Of a stretch of 64,000 bases of DNA, positions 33,220 to 42,900 are shown piece after piece. The notes beneath the pieces are model-generated. The model worked only from the letters and a program-made list of their open reading frames with translations, was not told the origin of the DNA and searched no databases. Positions within the stretch are counted from its first letter, which is position 1. Every line of letters starts with the position of its first letter. Both the position numbers and the translations under genes were made by a program. The DNA comes from an uncultured Paracoccaceae bacterium (GTDB lineage Bacteria > Pseudomonadota > Alphaproteobacteria > Rhodobacterales > Rhodobacteraceae), in assembly GCA_947499635.1 (NCBI GenBank), contig CANMPD010000003.1, positions 1 to 64,000 of the forward strand, read 5' to 3'.

Positions 33220-33648
33220 ATGGCTTACACCAGCCTTGATCAGCTTAAATCCCGCTATGGCGAAGGGCTCCTGATTTCTTTGACAGATCGAGGCGACGCG
33301 CCGACTGGCGCAATCGATGCAGAGGCGGTGGAGCAGGCGATTGCCGATACTGACGCGATGATTGATGGCTATTTAAAGGGCCGTTACGTACTGCCTTTGG
33401 CTGACGTTCCAGCGCTTGTATCCAGCCTGAGCCGCGCGATCAGCCTCTACAATCTGCATATCTATGACGCGCCAGAAAAGATTACCGCCGATTATGAAAA
33501 AGCCCTCCGCCAGCTCAAAGAGATTGCACAGGGGGTGATCACTCTCGATGTCGCGGGCGTCGAGCCGGATACCAGCGACACGCAAGGTGTGCTGACCACA
33601 GATCGCGACCGCCCCATGACGGCGCAAAGCCTCAAAGGGTTCATCTGA
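33220..33648 (+). CDS. DUF1320 protein (gp36-like head-tail connector)
   Basis: This 142-aa protein from ATG 33220 with TGGAGGG upstream. It opens MAYTSLDQLKSRYGEGLLIS and has the family pattern DTDAMIDGYLKGRYVLPL and YDAPEKITADYEKALRQLKEIA. These are head-tail adaptor proteins. Its stop overlaps the next start. Confidence 0.8.
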   Translation: MAYTSLDQLKSRYGEGLLISLTDRGDAPTGAIDAEAVEQAIADTDAMIDGYLKGRYVLPLADVPALVSSLSRAISLYNLHIYDAPEKITADYEKALRQLKEIAQGVITLDVAGVEPDTSDTQGVLTTDRDRPMTAQSLKGFI

Positions 33649-34076
33649 TGTTGGATGAGGTCAAAGCACGCCTTGAAACTTTTGTGCCGGATGCGGGGCG
33701 CATTGAGACGGCGGTGGATCTAACGCGTCTGCTGAAGGATCGCGGCTTACCGCAAACCTCAACCGCTTTTGTTGTGCCTCTTGGATTGCAGGGCAAACGT
33801 GCGGGGGATGCGACCGGAGTATTCACGCAAGAATATGCGGTGACTGTCGGTGTTTTGCTGGTGGCACGGTCGCATGATCAGACCGGATCAAAGGCGCTTG
33901 ATGCGCTGTGGCCGGTCATCTTGCAGGTGATGAACGCGTTGGGTGGTTGGTCGCCGGGAACGGAGTTTGGGGTGTTCGAGCTGCGGCGCGGCGACATTGC
34001 CGGAATGTCCGGCGGGGCGCTGCTGTTCATGCTTGAATTTTCCATAAACGACCAACTGAGGATCACGGTGCAATGA
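33648..34076 (+). CDS. gp37-like tail terminator/completion protein
   Basis: This 142-aa alpha/beta protein (MLDEVKARLETFVPDAGRIE..., then EYAVTVGVLLVARSHDQTG, then ALGGWSPGTEFGVFEL) matches the DUF1834/gp37 type that caps the tail tube at the head end. It overlaps the small gene that follows. Confidence 0.75.
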   Translation: MLDEVKARLETFVPDAGRIETAVDLTRLLKDRGLPQTSTAFVVPLGLQGKRAGDATGVFTQEYAVTVGVLLVARSHDQTGSKALDALWPVILQVMNALGGWSPGTEFGVFELRRGDIAGMSGGALLFMLEFSINDQLRITVQ

Positions 34077-34231
34077 CCAAATCCAAACCAACGAAAAATG
34101 CCCCTTCGAAGCCTGTCTTGCCGTCATCTGGCGGCAGCTATGTGGCCGACGATAGCGGCGATCTGGAACGGATCGCCAGAACTGAAAACACCCGCAAGCC
34201 AGCGGTGAAACCTGCCCCAAAGGAGGCCTAG
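34073..34231 (+). CDS. Small DUF2635-like phage protein
   Basis: ATG 34073 opens 52 codons: MTKSKPTKNAPSKPVLPSSG, then GSYVADDSGDLERIARTEN, then a Lys/Pro-rich end. The gene overlaps gp37 by four bases (ATGA) and stops one base before the tail-tube start. Length, position and the V-x-P-x-x-G-G core fit DUF2635-type proteins, which in Mu-like phages lie just before the main tail gene. Role unknown. Confidence 0.6.
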   Translation: MTKSKPTKNAPSKPVLPSSGGSYVADDSGDLERIARTENTRKPAVKPAPKEA

Positions 34232-35164
34232 ATGTCCCTGAATTGGAAACAAAAGGTTTTGATGGTCAAAACCGAAACCACATATGGCATTGATGCGGTG
34301 CCGACAGGAATTGCAAACGCAGTTCTTGCCCAGGATGTGCAGCTTAAACCGATGGAAGGCACGGATGTGTCTCGCGATCTTGAGCGGCCGTATTTTGGGG
34401 CGGATGCCACGATCCCAACCGAGTTGATGAGCGAAATCACCTTTGATGTCGAACTTGCACCATCGGGCACAGCGGGTCTTGCGCCTGCTTGGGGAAACCT
34501 GTTGCGGGCCTGTGGTCTGGCAGAAACCGTGAGTGCAGGCACATCGGTGATTTACAATCCGATTACCAGCGACCCGGAAAGTGCCACGATCCATTTGTTT
34601 ATTGATGGAACGCGCTACGCGATGACCGGCGCGCGCGGTGAGCTGACCTTGGATACGCAAGCGCAGGCGGTTCCAAAGCTGCGGTTCATGTTCAAGGGCT
34701 TGTTCGTCAAGCCGAGTGATCAAGTGCAGCCGTCTGCCGATCTGACTGCGTGGACCAATCCGCAGATTGTCAGCCATGCCAACACACCAACGTTCCAAAT
34801 CGACGGGGCGGATCTGGTGATGCGGTCGTTTAAGCTGGCGCTTGGCAATCAACTTGAAGGTCGGTTCTTGGTTGGCAAGGAGCAGATCATCATTGGTGAC
34901 CGTCAAAGCAGTGTTGAAACCACGGTCGAGGCCTTGCCGTTGACGCAGTTTGATCCGTTTCAACGCGCCTTGGATCAAAGCGCGACGGCCTTGACCCTTG
35001 TGCATGGAACCGAAGCTGGCAAGACGGCCACGCTTGAAATGGTGTCTGCGCAAATGCAGCGACCGCAAGGTTTGTCGAATGCGCAAAACATCAAGGAATG
35101 GCCATTGCGCATGGTGCCTTTGCCGATCACCGGCAGCGACGAATTTACCCTCACACTGACATAA
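34232..35164 (+). CDS. Major tail tube protein (siphovirus type)
   Basis: This encodes 310 aa. It opens MSLNWKQKVLMVKTETTYGI, has the beta-rich pattern of lambda-V-like tube proteins (EITFDVELAPSGTAGLAPAW, GELTLDTQAQAVPKLRFMFKG) and ends in SDEFTLTLT. No tail sheath gene is present, so the tail is non-contractile, unlike Mu itself. Confidence 0.82.
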   Translation: MSLNWKQKVLMVKTETTYGIDAVPTGIANAVLAQDVQLKPMEGTDVSRDLERPYFGADATIPTELMSEITFDVELAPSGTAGLAPAWGNLLRACGLAETVSAGTSVIYNPITSDPESATIHLFIDGTRYAMTGARGELTLDTQAQAVPKLRFMFKGLFVKPSDQVQPSADLTAWTNPQIVSHANTPTFQIDGADLVMRSFKLALGNQLEGRFLVGKEQIIIGDRQSSVETTVEALPLTQFDPFQRALDQSATALTLVHGTEAGKTATLEMVSAQMQRPQGLSNAQNIKEWPLRMVPLPITGSDEFTLTLT

Positions 35165-35176
35165 AGCGAGACTTCG

Positions 35177-35506
35177 ATGTTTGATATTGATGCAAGCCCC
35201 GTATTCACACGCACAGTTACGGTCTTTGTTCCGTCAGGGGATAGCTATGTGGAGCAGACCTTAAAGGCGACGTTTAATGTCTTGGCTGATGACGCGGTTG
35301 AAGGTGTTGCACTACACGAGACAGTTCGTGTCAAAACGGCGCTGCGTGCGATGGTGGTGAGACTTGATGATCTTGCTAATGCGCAAGGCGAGACCGTTGC
35401 TTATAGCGAGTCGGTTCTCGAGCAGGTTTTAAGTCTTCCTTATGTGCGTATTGCGCTTTTGAAAGCGTATTTTGAGGGCGTCGTGGTGGAACGCTTGGGA
35501 AACTGA
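35177..35506 (+). CDS. Tail assembly chaperone (G), with -1 frameshift signal
   Basis: This 109-aa protein (MFDIDASPVFTRTVTVFVPS...) lies between tube and tape-measure genes. Its last codons are TTG GGA AAC TGA, so the heptamer GGGAAAC ends directly at the stop. A -1 slip continues in the frame of the next gene and gives a G-GT fusion of about 227 aa. This is the lambda-type arrangement for producing two chaperones from one start. Confidence 0.8.
   Translation: MFDIDASPVFTRTVTVFVPSGDSYVEQTLKATFNVLADDAVEGVALHETVRVKTALRAMVVRLDDLANAQGETVAYSESVLEQVLSLPYVRIALLKAYFEGVVVERLGN
35497..35503 (+). promoter_or_regulatory. Programmed -1 ribosomal frameshift site GGGAAAC
   Basis: The site is X-XXY-YYZ in the zero frame of the chaperone gene (TTG GGA AAC), with the stop TGA immediately after. 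After a -1 slip reading continues CTG ACA TGG GCC and enters the 35527-35859 frame without interruption. Lambda uses GGGAAAG in the same gene pair. Confidence 0.8.
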
Positions 35507-35526
35507 CATGGGCCGGTCGCGCGTGG

Positions 35527-35859
35527 GTGGCTGGCACATTAACCCAAGATGTGCGCGTTGAAGATGAGGTTGTTGAAGATGCAGCTTTGTTTGGGTTGCA
35601 CCTCAGTCCTCTCGCGCTCAACCGGCCAGATCATTTGGGAGTTTGGCCCTGCAATGAAGCTGCAATGCGGGCTTTTCTGACAGTTCAAACACAGTGGCGC
35701 GCGCTGGCACAAGCTGACGGGAGCCGGTTCTGGGTTGGCTTGGATTACGGCGGCGTTGAACCAGCTTTGCGGCTGGCTGGGATGTGCCTCACACCGGACG
35801 ACTGGTTTGGGGTTCAGATGATTGAACAGGCGGCGCGTGCCGCATTGAACGAGAGATAA
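35527..35859 (+). CDS. Tail assembly chaperone downstream part (GT extension)
   Basis: This 110-aa frame (MAGTLTQDVRVEDEVVEDAA...) has only a GTG start with no ribosome-binding site, consistent with being reached by frameshift from 35497-35503. The real product then starts at 35177. The C-terminal segment (LTPDDWFGVQMIEQAARAAL) is typical of chaperone T domains, which bind the tape measure. The 35539-35859 part is repeated at 2669-2989. Confidence 0.75.
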   Translation: MAGTLTQDVRVEDEVVEDAALFGLHLSPLALNRPDHLGVWPCNEAAMRAFLTVQTQWRALAQADGSRFWVGLDYGGVEPALRLAGMCLTPDDWFGVQMIEQAARAALNER

Positions 35860-35861
35860 AA

Positions 35862-38231
35862 ATGACGTTTATCGTGAATGGTGAAATCTTGGTGGATGGC
35901 TCTGATGCCAAATCTGCGATTACGTCTTTGCGCGCCGAAAACGCCAAACTGGTTCAATCCGTTGACGGTGTGAACAAATCCACGACCGCGTGGCAACGCG
36001 GGGTGACAGGGGTGCGCACGCGTCTGGCCTCTACGCGCAGCAGTGTGTCCAACTGGATTGGAGGCATGAAGCAGATCGATGAAAGTCAAACGCTTGCAGG
36101 CGGTAGCGTTGCCAACCTTGCAGCTCAATTTAACGATGTGGCGGTGACGATCGCGGCTGGACAAGACCCTCGCCAGATCGCTTTGCAACAAGGGACGCAG
36201 ATAGCTCAAGTCTATGGAAACCGAGGGGTGGCTGCGGCTTTAGGTGCCACGCGGCAAGCTTTGGTGAGTATGCTTTCTCCGCTGAACTTGATTACCATCG
36301 GTTCGATTGCGGCAGGCGCAGCGGCGGTGCAATGGTTGAGTAGCTCTGAGGAGGATGGGCGCAGCTTCGAAGAACGTCTTGAATCGATGAGCAACGCCGT
36401 TGAGGTGTTTGGCCAGAAACAGAAAGAAGCGTTTCAAAGTTCAGAGAATTTGATTGAGCAGTTTGGCTCTGCATCACCAGCTTTGCGGTCGGTGCTTGCT
36501 GATCTCGCATTATTCGCCAAACGTGATGCGCAAAAAGAGATCGATGGCATTGCTGCAAGTGTGCGTGATCTTGTACTTGAGCTGTCATTTTTTGATGATC
36601 GTACATCACAATCGGCGGCGCAGGATTTTCTAGGTTTAAGTTCAATTAGCCGATCTGCGCGACAAGCGGGTGCAGAATTTGCAAATAATTTAGAGCTTCT
36701 TGAAAAGTCGCAAGACCCTGCGGAGAAACTGCGGATTGCGGTTGATATCCGTGAGACTTTATTGGACGCGGCAGGAGGACTGGACAACCTCAATACACAA
36801 CAAGAAGAGTTCTACTTTGGGCTTGCCAAGCTGATCAGCCAACTTGAAGTGTTTGGCGCGCGCATTCGCGAACCTTGGGATGATCTGAAAAAGACGGCGA
36901 ACGAATTTTGGACTGAGACCAGCGCACACTTGCAAGAGTATCTGCAAGATCGCCTTGAGATTGATGCATCGGCACGGGCAACGATTGCGCAACTTGAGCT
37001 TGAAGCTGAAATCTACGACGCGATCAAACAGCATGGCGAGGAAAGCGTTGAGGTTGCGGCTTTGCGGCTTGAGGGCGAACGTCGGGTCTTTCAGCAGCGC
37101 GTTGAAGAGTTGGAAATCACTGAGCTGTTCAAAAAGGAAATGGTGGCTGCGTGGGATGCGGCTAATGGTGTGGCGAGTGTTGATATCCACGGTAATATCT
37201 CCTTGGCGGCGGATGAGGCGCATCGCCTGAAACAAAATCTATTGCAGGCCAAAGGGGCGGCGCTTGTAGAGCGGATCGACGCAAACCCTGGTTTCTACGA
37301 CCCGCGTGGCGAAAGCCAAGGGGCTGGCAGGACTGATTTTACATATCAGGATCAAAGTTTGCCCCCAGTGACTTTGCCGCCGAACCCCACGAACCGGTCA
37401 ACGAGCGGATCAGCTAGAGGTGTGTCTGAGCTTAAACGCGAGAAAGAGGCGATTGAGGATCTGTTGCAAAGCCAGCGCTTGCAACTTGAAGTTTTGCGCG
37501 AAACCGATCCTGTTTTGCAGGAGATGTTGGGGCACAGGAACGTTTTAGCAAGTGCCACAGACACGCAGCGTTCCGCGCTTGAAGCACTCATTCGAGAACG
37601 TATCAATGAACAATCTGCCCTCGATCAAACGGCCGAAAAGTCAGAGTTTCTCAAAGACACGATGGGCGATGTTGCGGGCGCATTGATCGCAGGCGGAGAT
37701 GGCGCGGCGGACGCGTGGCGCAATGTTGCGGCTTCGATTGCTGAGGCGGTGCTACAGGCGGCTTTGCTTGGGGAAGGGCCTTTGACGGGGCTGTTTGGTG
37801 GCTCAAGCGATGGTGGATTTTTAAGTGCTTTGTTCCCAACGCAAGCCCGCGCGGATGGTGGGATCATTACGGGTATGGGCGGCGACCGCAGCGATCAAGA
37901 GATTGTCCTGGCAAGTCCCGGCGAATTCTTCGTCAATGCCAAAGCTACGCGCAAACACCGTCACTTGTTGGAAGCAATCAATGCGGGGGCGGTGCCTGCC
38001 TTTGCCGATGGCGGGTCTTTGTCTGGATCGGTTGCGCCGGTTGCGTCTGCTTCTGCAACGGGTGGCGCCAATAGCATGAACACTTTGCGCATTGAGCCAA
38101 GTGACATGTTCAAAGTGCGCATGATTGAGGTGTCGCAGGATATGGCTGTTGAAGTGGTCAAATCTTATGACCAGCAGCATTTGGGCGCGTCGATTGATCG
38201 CAATGTAAATGATCCTCGGAGTGTTGGTTGA
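35862..38231 (+). CDS. Tail tape-measure protein
   Basis: This encodes 789 aa. It opens MTFIVNGEILVDGSDAKSAI, then a coiled N-terminal part and a hydrophobic patch LNLITIGSIAAGAAAVQWL. Long helices follow (AQLELEAEIYDAIKQHGEES; LKREKEAIEDLLQSQRLQLE), with a Gly/Ala-rich C-terminal zone (FLKDTMGDVAGALIAGGDGA; ADGGIITGMGGDRSDQEIVL). It sets tail length and acts in DNA entry. Only the first ~48 codons are nearly identical to the degenerate copy; the rest diverges. Confidence 0.85.
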   Translation: MTFIVNGEILVDGSDAKSAITSLRAENAKLVQSVDGVNKSTTAWQRGVTGVRTRLASTRSSVSNWIGGMKQIDESQTLAGGSVANLAAQFNDVAVTIAAGQDPRQIALQQGTQIAQVYGNRGVAAALGATRQALVSMLSPLNLITIGSIAAGAAAVQWLSSSEEDGRSFEERLESMSNAVEVFGQKQKEAFQSSENLIEQFGSASPALRSVLADLALFAKRDAQKEIDGIAASVRDLVLELSFFDDRTSQSAAQDFLGLSSISRSARQAGAEFANNLELLEKSQDPAEKLRIAVDIRETLLDAAGGLDNLNTQQEEFYFGLAKLISQLEVFGARIREPWDDLKKTANEFWTETSAHLQEYLQDRLEIDASARATIAQLELEAEIYDAIKQHGEESVEVAALRLEGERRVFQQRVEELEITELFKKEMVAAWDAANGVASVDIHGNISLAADEAHRLKQNLLQAKGAALVERIDANPGFYDPRGESQGAGRTDFTYQDQSLPPVTLPPNPTNRSTSGSARGVSELKREKEAIEDLLQSQRLQLEVLRETDPVLQEMLGHRNVLASATDTQRSALEALIRERINEQSALDQTAEKSEFLKDTMGDVAGALIAGGDGAADAWRNVAASIAEAVLQAALLGEGPLTGLFGGSSDGGFLSALFPTQARADGGIITGMGGDRSDQEIVLASPGEFFVNAKATRKHRHLLEAINAGAVPAFADGGSLSGSVAPVASASATGGANSMNTLRIEPSDMFKVRMIEVSQDMAVEVVKSYDQQHLGASIDRNVNDPRSVG

Positions 38232-38881
38232 TGGCATTATCCTTTCCTCTTTCTGTTGATGATTTCTTTGCCGGTTTGCCGGTCAAGAAAATCACCTGTT
38301 TTTTGGGTCGGTCGGAAACCACATCAGAAACCGGCGGTGGGGAGTTGATTGCTCATGGCACCGGCACGCGTTTGTGGCAGGGGCAAATTGTTCTCGATAA
38401 AGAAAGCCATGCCTATTGGGCGGGGGTTGAGGCGCGGCTTGCATTGTTGGAGCAGCCGGGCGCATCGCTGCTTTTGTATGACACGCGGGTGCAGGGCACG
38501 ATTTTAGATCCTGACTTGTCGGTCTTGGGAACGGCCACGCCACAGATTGCGGGTCTGTCTGCGAACAATCGCGAATTTGATCTGGATGGCTTGCCCGCGC
38601 ATTACCAGCTTTCAATAGGGGATTTGCTTGGCTTTACCTATGGCAGTGACCCGGTGCGCTATGCCTATCACCGTGTTGTGACGGGGGGCAGGGCCAACAT
38701 CGCGGGTGAATTGAGCGACATTGAAGTGATCCCTTATATCCGCCCCGGCGCGTTCGTTGGCGCGGTTGTGACCCTTGGAATTCCGGTTCTTAAGGCACGC
38801 ATTCCCAGTGCCGAATATGGCGCTAGTACATCCACTTTGAGCGAGGGGGGGTCTTTTAACTGGACCCAAACACTGAGGTAG
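38231..38881 (+). CDS. Distal tail protein-like
   Basis: This 216-aa protein from ATG 38231 overlaps the tape-measure stop (TGATG). It is beta-rich (LSFPLSVDDFFAGLPVKKIT; WQGQIVLDKESHAYWAGVEA) and lies directly after the tape measure, where siphophages encode the distal tail (Dit) ring. Assignment rests mainly on position and fold pattern. Confidence 0.6.
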   Translation: MALSFPLSVDDFFAGLPVKKITCFLGRSETTSETGGGELIAHGTGTRLWQGQIVLDKESHAYWAGVEARLALLEQPGASLLLYDTRVQGTILDPDLSVLGTATPQIAGLSANNREFDLDGLPAHYQLSIGDLLGFTYGSDPVRYAYHRVVTGGRANIAGELSDIEVIPYIRPGAFVGAVVTLGIPVLKARIPSAEYGASTSTLSEGGSFNWTQTLR

Positions 38882-38883
38882 CC

Positions 38884-39474
38884 ATGGCATATGATGCAGT
38901 CACACAGGCGCAACTAGAAGAACGGCGCGGCACGGATGCGCGTATTCTGCTTTGGGTGCGGGCCAAAAACCGCGAGACCGGTGGCATGGAGGTCATTGGA
39001 TTTTGGTCGGGGGATGATCATCAGGAGTTTCTGATTGATGGGGAGGTTCGCACCTATTTTGGCGCGGGCAATGTGATCAGCGTGGCTCCGCTGATTGTAT
39101 CGCCGGGGTTTTCTGTGCGCAATTTACGGGTCAAGCTGCCGCCCTTCACAGATGAGGTGAAGACACTTTTGCAAACGTATGAGCCGCGTTTGGCCGAAGT
39201 GGAACTTCATTCCTGCCCTCTGGATATCGATACCGGTGCACCTTTGGGCCAGCCTTTAAGGCGCTTTAAAGGGTTCTTAAATCAAGCCCCCGAAGAGCGC
39301 CAAGGCAAGAGAGGCAGCGCCTATACCGAATTGGTGATGGTGTCGTCGGCACGTGTCTTGACGTTCACGCTGCCCCTTAAGCGTAGCAATGCGGAGCTGC
39401 AGCGGCGCAACGCCAATGACCGTGGCCGTGAATATATCGACACAACAGCGCAGTGGGCAGTGACATGGGGTTAA
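38884..39474 (+). CDS. Tail hub/baseplate-type protein
   Basis: This 196-aa protein (MAYDAVTQAQLEERRGTDAR; FTDEVKTLLQTYEPRLAEVE; GKRGSAYTELVMVSSARVLT) sits between distal-tail and peptidase-like genes. That is the order of Rhodobacterales GTA gp13-gp14 and related siphophages. It is probably part of the tail tip. No catalytic motif is evident. Confidence 0.55.
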   Translation: MAYDAVTQAQLEERRGTDARILLWVRAKNRETGGMEVIGFWSGDDHQEFLIDGEVRTYFGAGNVISVAPLIVSPGFSVRNLRVKLPPFTDEVKTLLQTYEPRLAEVELHSCPLDIDTGAPLGQPLRRFKGFLNQAPEERQGKRGSAYTELVMVSSARVLTFTLPLKRSNAELQRRNANDRGREYIDTTAQWAVTWG

Positions 39475-39911
39475 GCATGGGGACTGGCCTGAATACAGGC
39501 ACGGAATTAGCTGCGATGCGTGGCCCATTGTTGCTTGCGTATTTGCGCGATGTGCGGGTGCGGTGGACGGGGTTTGCGCCAGGACAAATGGACTGTGCAA
39601 ACTTTGCGCATGGCTGGTTTTTGACCCTTGGTGGGGCGGATGTTCGGGCGCGTCTGAGCTTTGAATATAGCAGCCTTGGCGAGGGCAAAAGGCTGCTTGC
39701 ACAGCGCGGGTTTGCCTGCCTTGGTGATCTTGCCGCCAGTGTTATGCCTGAGATTGCGGTGGCGGATGCTGTGTTGGGCGATATTGCTTTGGTCGAGGTG
39801 GATGGCGATCTGGCACTTGGCATCTTGAGCGGGTCGCAGGTGCATGTGTTGACGTTGAACGGGCTGGGTGCGATCTCTGCGTCATATGCGCGGCGGGGGT
39901 TTAGACCATGA
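39465..39911 (+). CDS. NlpC/P60- or DUF6950-like tail protein
   Basis: This 148-aa protein from ATG 39465 (ATG 39477 is also possible; both overlap or abut the previous stop). The N-terminal part has GQMDCANFAHGWFLTLGGAD, where Cys could be the catalytic residue of a papain-like fold. A His follows late in the sequence (GSQVHVLTLNGLG), as in NlpC/P60-type tail peptidases. It may open the peptidoglycan during infection. The stop overlaps the next start. Confidence 0.6.
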   Translation: MGLSMGTGLNTGTELAAMRGPLLLAYLRDVRVRWTGFAPGQMDCANFAHGWFLTLGGADVRARLSFEYSSLGEGKRLLAQRGFACLGDLAASVMPEIAVADAVLGDIALVEVDGDLALGILSGSQVHVLTLNGLGAISASYARRGFRP

Positions 39912-42900
39912 TCCGCACATTGTTTAGAACCCTATTCTTTGTTGTCAGTGTCGTGATTACCAGTGCCGTGCCTGTGCAGGCCGATCCGATTACTGCGATT
40001 GCGGCGACGATCACGACCTTTTTCGGTGGTAGCGCAGCTTTTGCCGCCTTTACGGCTACGGTGCTGCAAAACATTGTGCGGGTTGGTGTCTCGCTTTTAA
40101 TTGCCAAGTTACGCCGGAAAGATCAGCCGCAGGCAGGGGTGCAATCCAACCAAACGACCAGTGGTGGAACGCAGCCGCAGGCCACGGTTTTGGGCCGTTT
40201 CGCAACCAAAGGGCACCTTGTTTATCACAACAGCCATGGCAAGAATAACCGGTGGCTGGTGCATGTGATTGAGATGGGGGACATACCCGGTGCATCCCTG
40301 CGCCGCCTGATTATTGATGGGGAATATACCGATCTGGGCGAGGACAACGGGTTTGAAGGTCGACCTATGTCCACAAAAACCGATGGTGATACGGTGTATG
40401 GCTATATCTCGTTTTTCGATGGCCGACAAACATCGGCGTCTTCTTATTTGGTAGATAAGTTTGGAGAAGACGAGGGCTACCCTTGGACAGCGGATCATAT
40501 TCTGTCGGGCACATGTTACGCGGTGTTGTCGTTTCGTCGCTCTGACGAGATATATTCGGCAGGGGTTCCCAGCTACACATTCGAATTGGATGGTCCGCCG
40601 CTTTATGACCCGCGCCGTGATGGCACCGCTGGCGGTTTAGGGTCTCAGCGTCTTGATGACAGTTCCACATGGGCACACAGCGCCAATCCGTTGGTGATCG
40701 CCTATAATGTATTGCTGGGCCTTAGGTTGCCGGATGGCAGTGTTTGGGGCGGTGGTTTTGAGCAGGAGGCCTTGCCTTATACGCAATGGGCGGCTGCGAT
40801 GAATGCCTGTGATGTGCCGGTGGCGTCCGAGACAGGGACACGCAGCCAATTTACAGCGGGTTTTGAGGTTGGTTTTGACGAAATCCCTGCGGATTTTCTG
40901 GATGAGTTGCTGGCGACGGCCAATGCACAGGTCGTGGAAACGGGTGGCTATTGGTATCCAGTGGTTGGGGTTGAAAGTAGTGTCTCAGCGCAGGTTTTTG
41001 ATGACGATGTTCTGGTTTCCGAAGGGTGGAAATATGCGCCGTTTCCCGGTCTTGAAGATACGTTTAATGCGGTAACGGTTAGCTATTCCAGCCCGTCTTC
41101 TTTGTGGGAGGCCTCAACGCTTGAGACTATTATCATGGAGGATTGGGTTGCGGCGGACGGGCGGCAAAAGCTTTACGAGCTGACCTTGCCTATGACGTAT
41201 GACGCGGCGCAGGGGCGGCAACTGGCGCAAGCCCTGCTGTCTGAGAACCGGCGCTTTAGAACGCATGAACTGCCGCTGCCGGGGGAATATGCCCATCTGC
41301 GCCCGCTGCAAAATATCTTTCTGACACTGGCAGATTACGGGTATTCACAGAAAGCATTCCGGGTGACTGAGGTCGCCTATGATCTGCAAACGCTGAATGT
41401 GTCCGTGTCTTTGCGCGAAATGGACCCGTCTGATTTTGAACCTGATCTGACTTTGGAATTGCCTGAAACACCGCGCGTGACGGGGCCGGTTGTGGGATCT
41501 GATGCGGGTGTCACAGGGTTTGCGATTGCGGGGGAAACTTTAACGAACGGGGCGGGCAGGGCGGTTGCGCCCGCGATCCGTGTCGTTTGGGATAGTGATC
41601 TTTCTGAGACGCGCGTGGGGGTCTCAATTGAGGTGCGGTTGCAGGGTCAAGAGGCATCGGCAACGGTCAGCACATCAGATGTCGCGGCGGGCAGTTATCT
41701 CTATCAACCGGTGCAAGCGGCGCAGACGTATGAGGTGCGCGCGCGAACGATTACGCCAGAGCGAAACACAGTTTGGAGTGTTTGGCTCACTGTAACAACA
41801 CCCGACGTTAGGCTTTCTCCTGATGTCCTCAGTGATGAGGTGTGGGAGGCTATTGCGGATACTGGTGCAGCGGCTGTTGCCCCGTTGTTTGATGATATCA
41901 CAGGCGAAATTGATGCCGGGCTTGGCCATATCGCGCGTGACTTAGAGCTTGCCAGCCTTGATAGCCTTGAGGGCGATTTGATCGCGCAGGATTTGGTTGA
42001 TGGCGTGTCGCGGCGTTTGGCTTATGCCACGCAGGATTTACACGCACGCGTGGATGATGGCGTTGAGGCGGTTGCGGGCCTTACAGTAAAAATCGGTGTG
42101 CAGTTCGATGATGCGGTTGCACTGATCCAGCAAGAGGCTACAGCGCGTGCGACGGCAGATGAGGCGAGTGCTGCGGTGGCGTCCGCGCTTCAGGCAAGTC
42201 TTGAAGACACAGACACTGGCCTTGCGGCGACAGCCAGCAGCTTGTCTGGGGTGATTTCGCGCGTCACGTCTGTCGAGGGGAGTGTTGAGGCGCTTTCAGA
42301 GAGTATAGCCAGTGTCGAAACGACGGTGGCGGGCAATACGGCGCAGGTTGCTGAGGCAATGACTGCGGTGAACGGGTTGCAAGCGGAATATGTGTTGCGC
42401 GTCTCGGCGGGTGGTGAAGTCGCTGGGATGGTAATCGCGGCGGATGCAGGTGACGCAAACGCAACCGTGACCTCTGTCGCTTTTGCGGCGGATGCGTTTT
42501 CAATTTCGTCTGGTGATGCCAGCGTGACGCCATTTGCGGTCTATACCCGTGAGCGTACGATTAACGGCATTGTCTATCCGCCCGGTGTTTACATGGAAAA
42601 CATCTATGTGGGTGCGGGGTACCTGGGCGAAATCCAGACGGGTGTGATTAAAAGCTCTAATTTTGAAGAAGAGGGCGGGGTTGCAGTTTCGGGTGCAAAA
42701 ATTGATCTGGCGTCGGGCAAAGCTTGGTTTTCGGATGTTGTTATGTCTCGCAGTCTCATTCTTGCGCAGGGAAGCTTTACGCATTCAGGCACTGTCTCAG
42801 ATGATTGGGTTTGGAACCGTGTCAACACGGGTATCCGCATTGACAACAATGCCTCGTGGAACCTGACACAGGCCCCGTTGATTGCATTTGCGTCTTTGGG

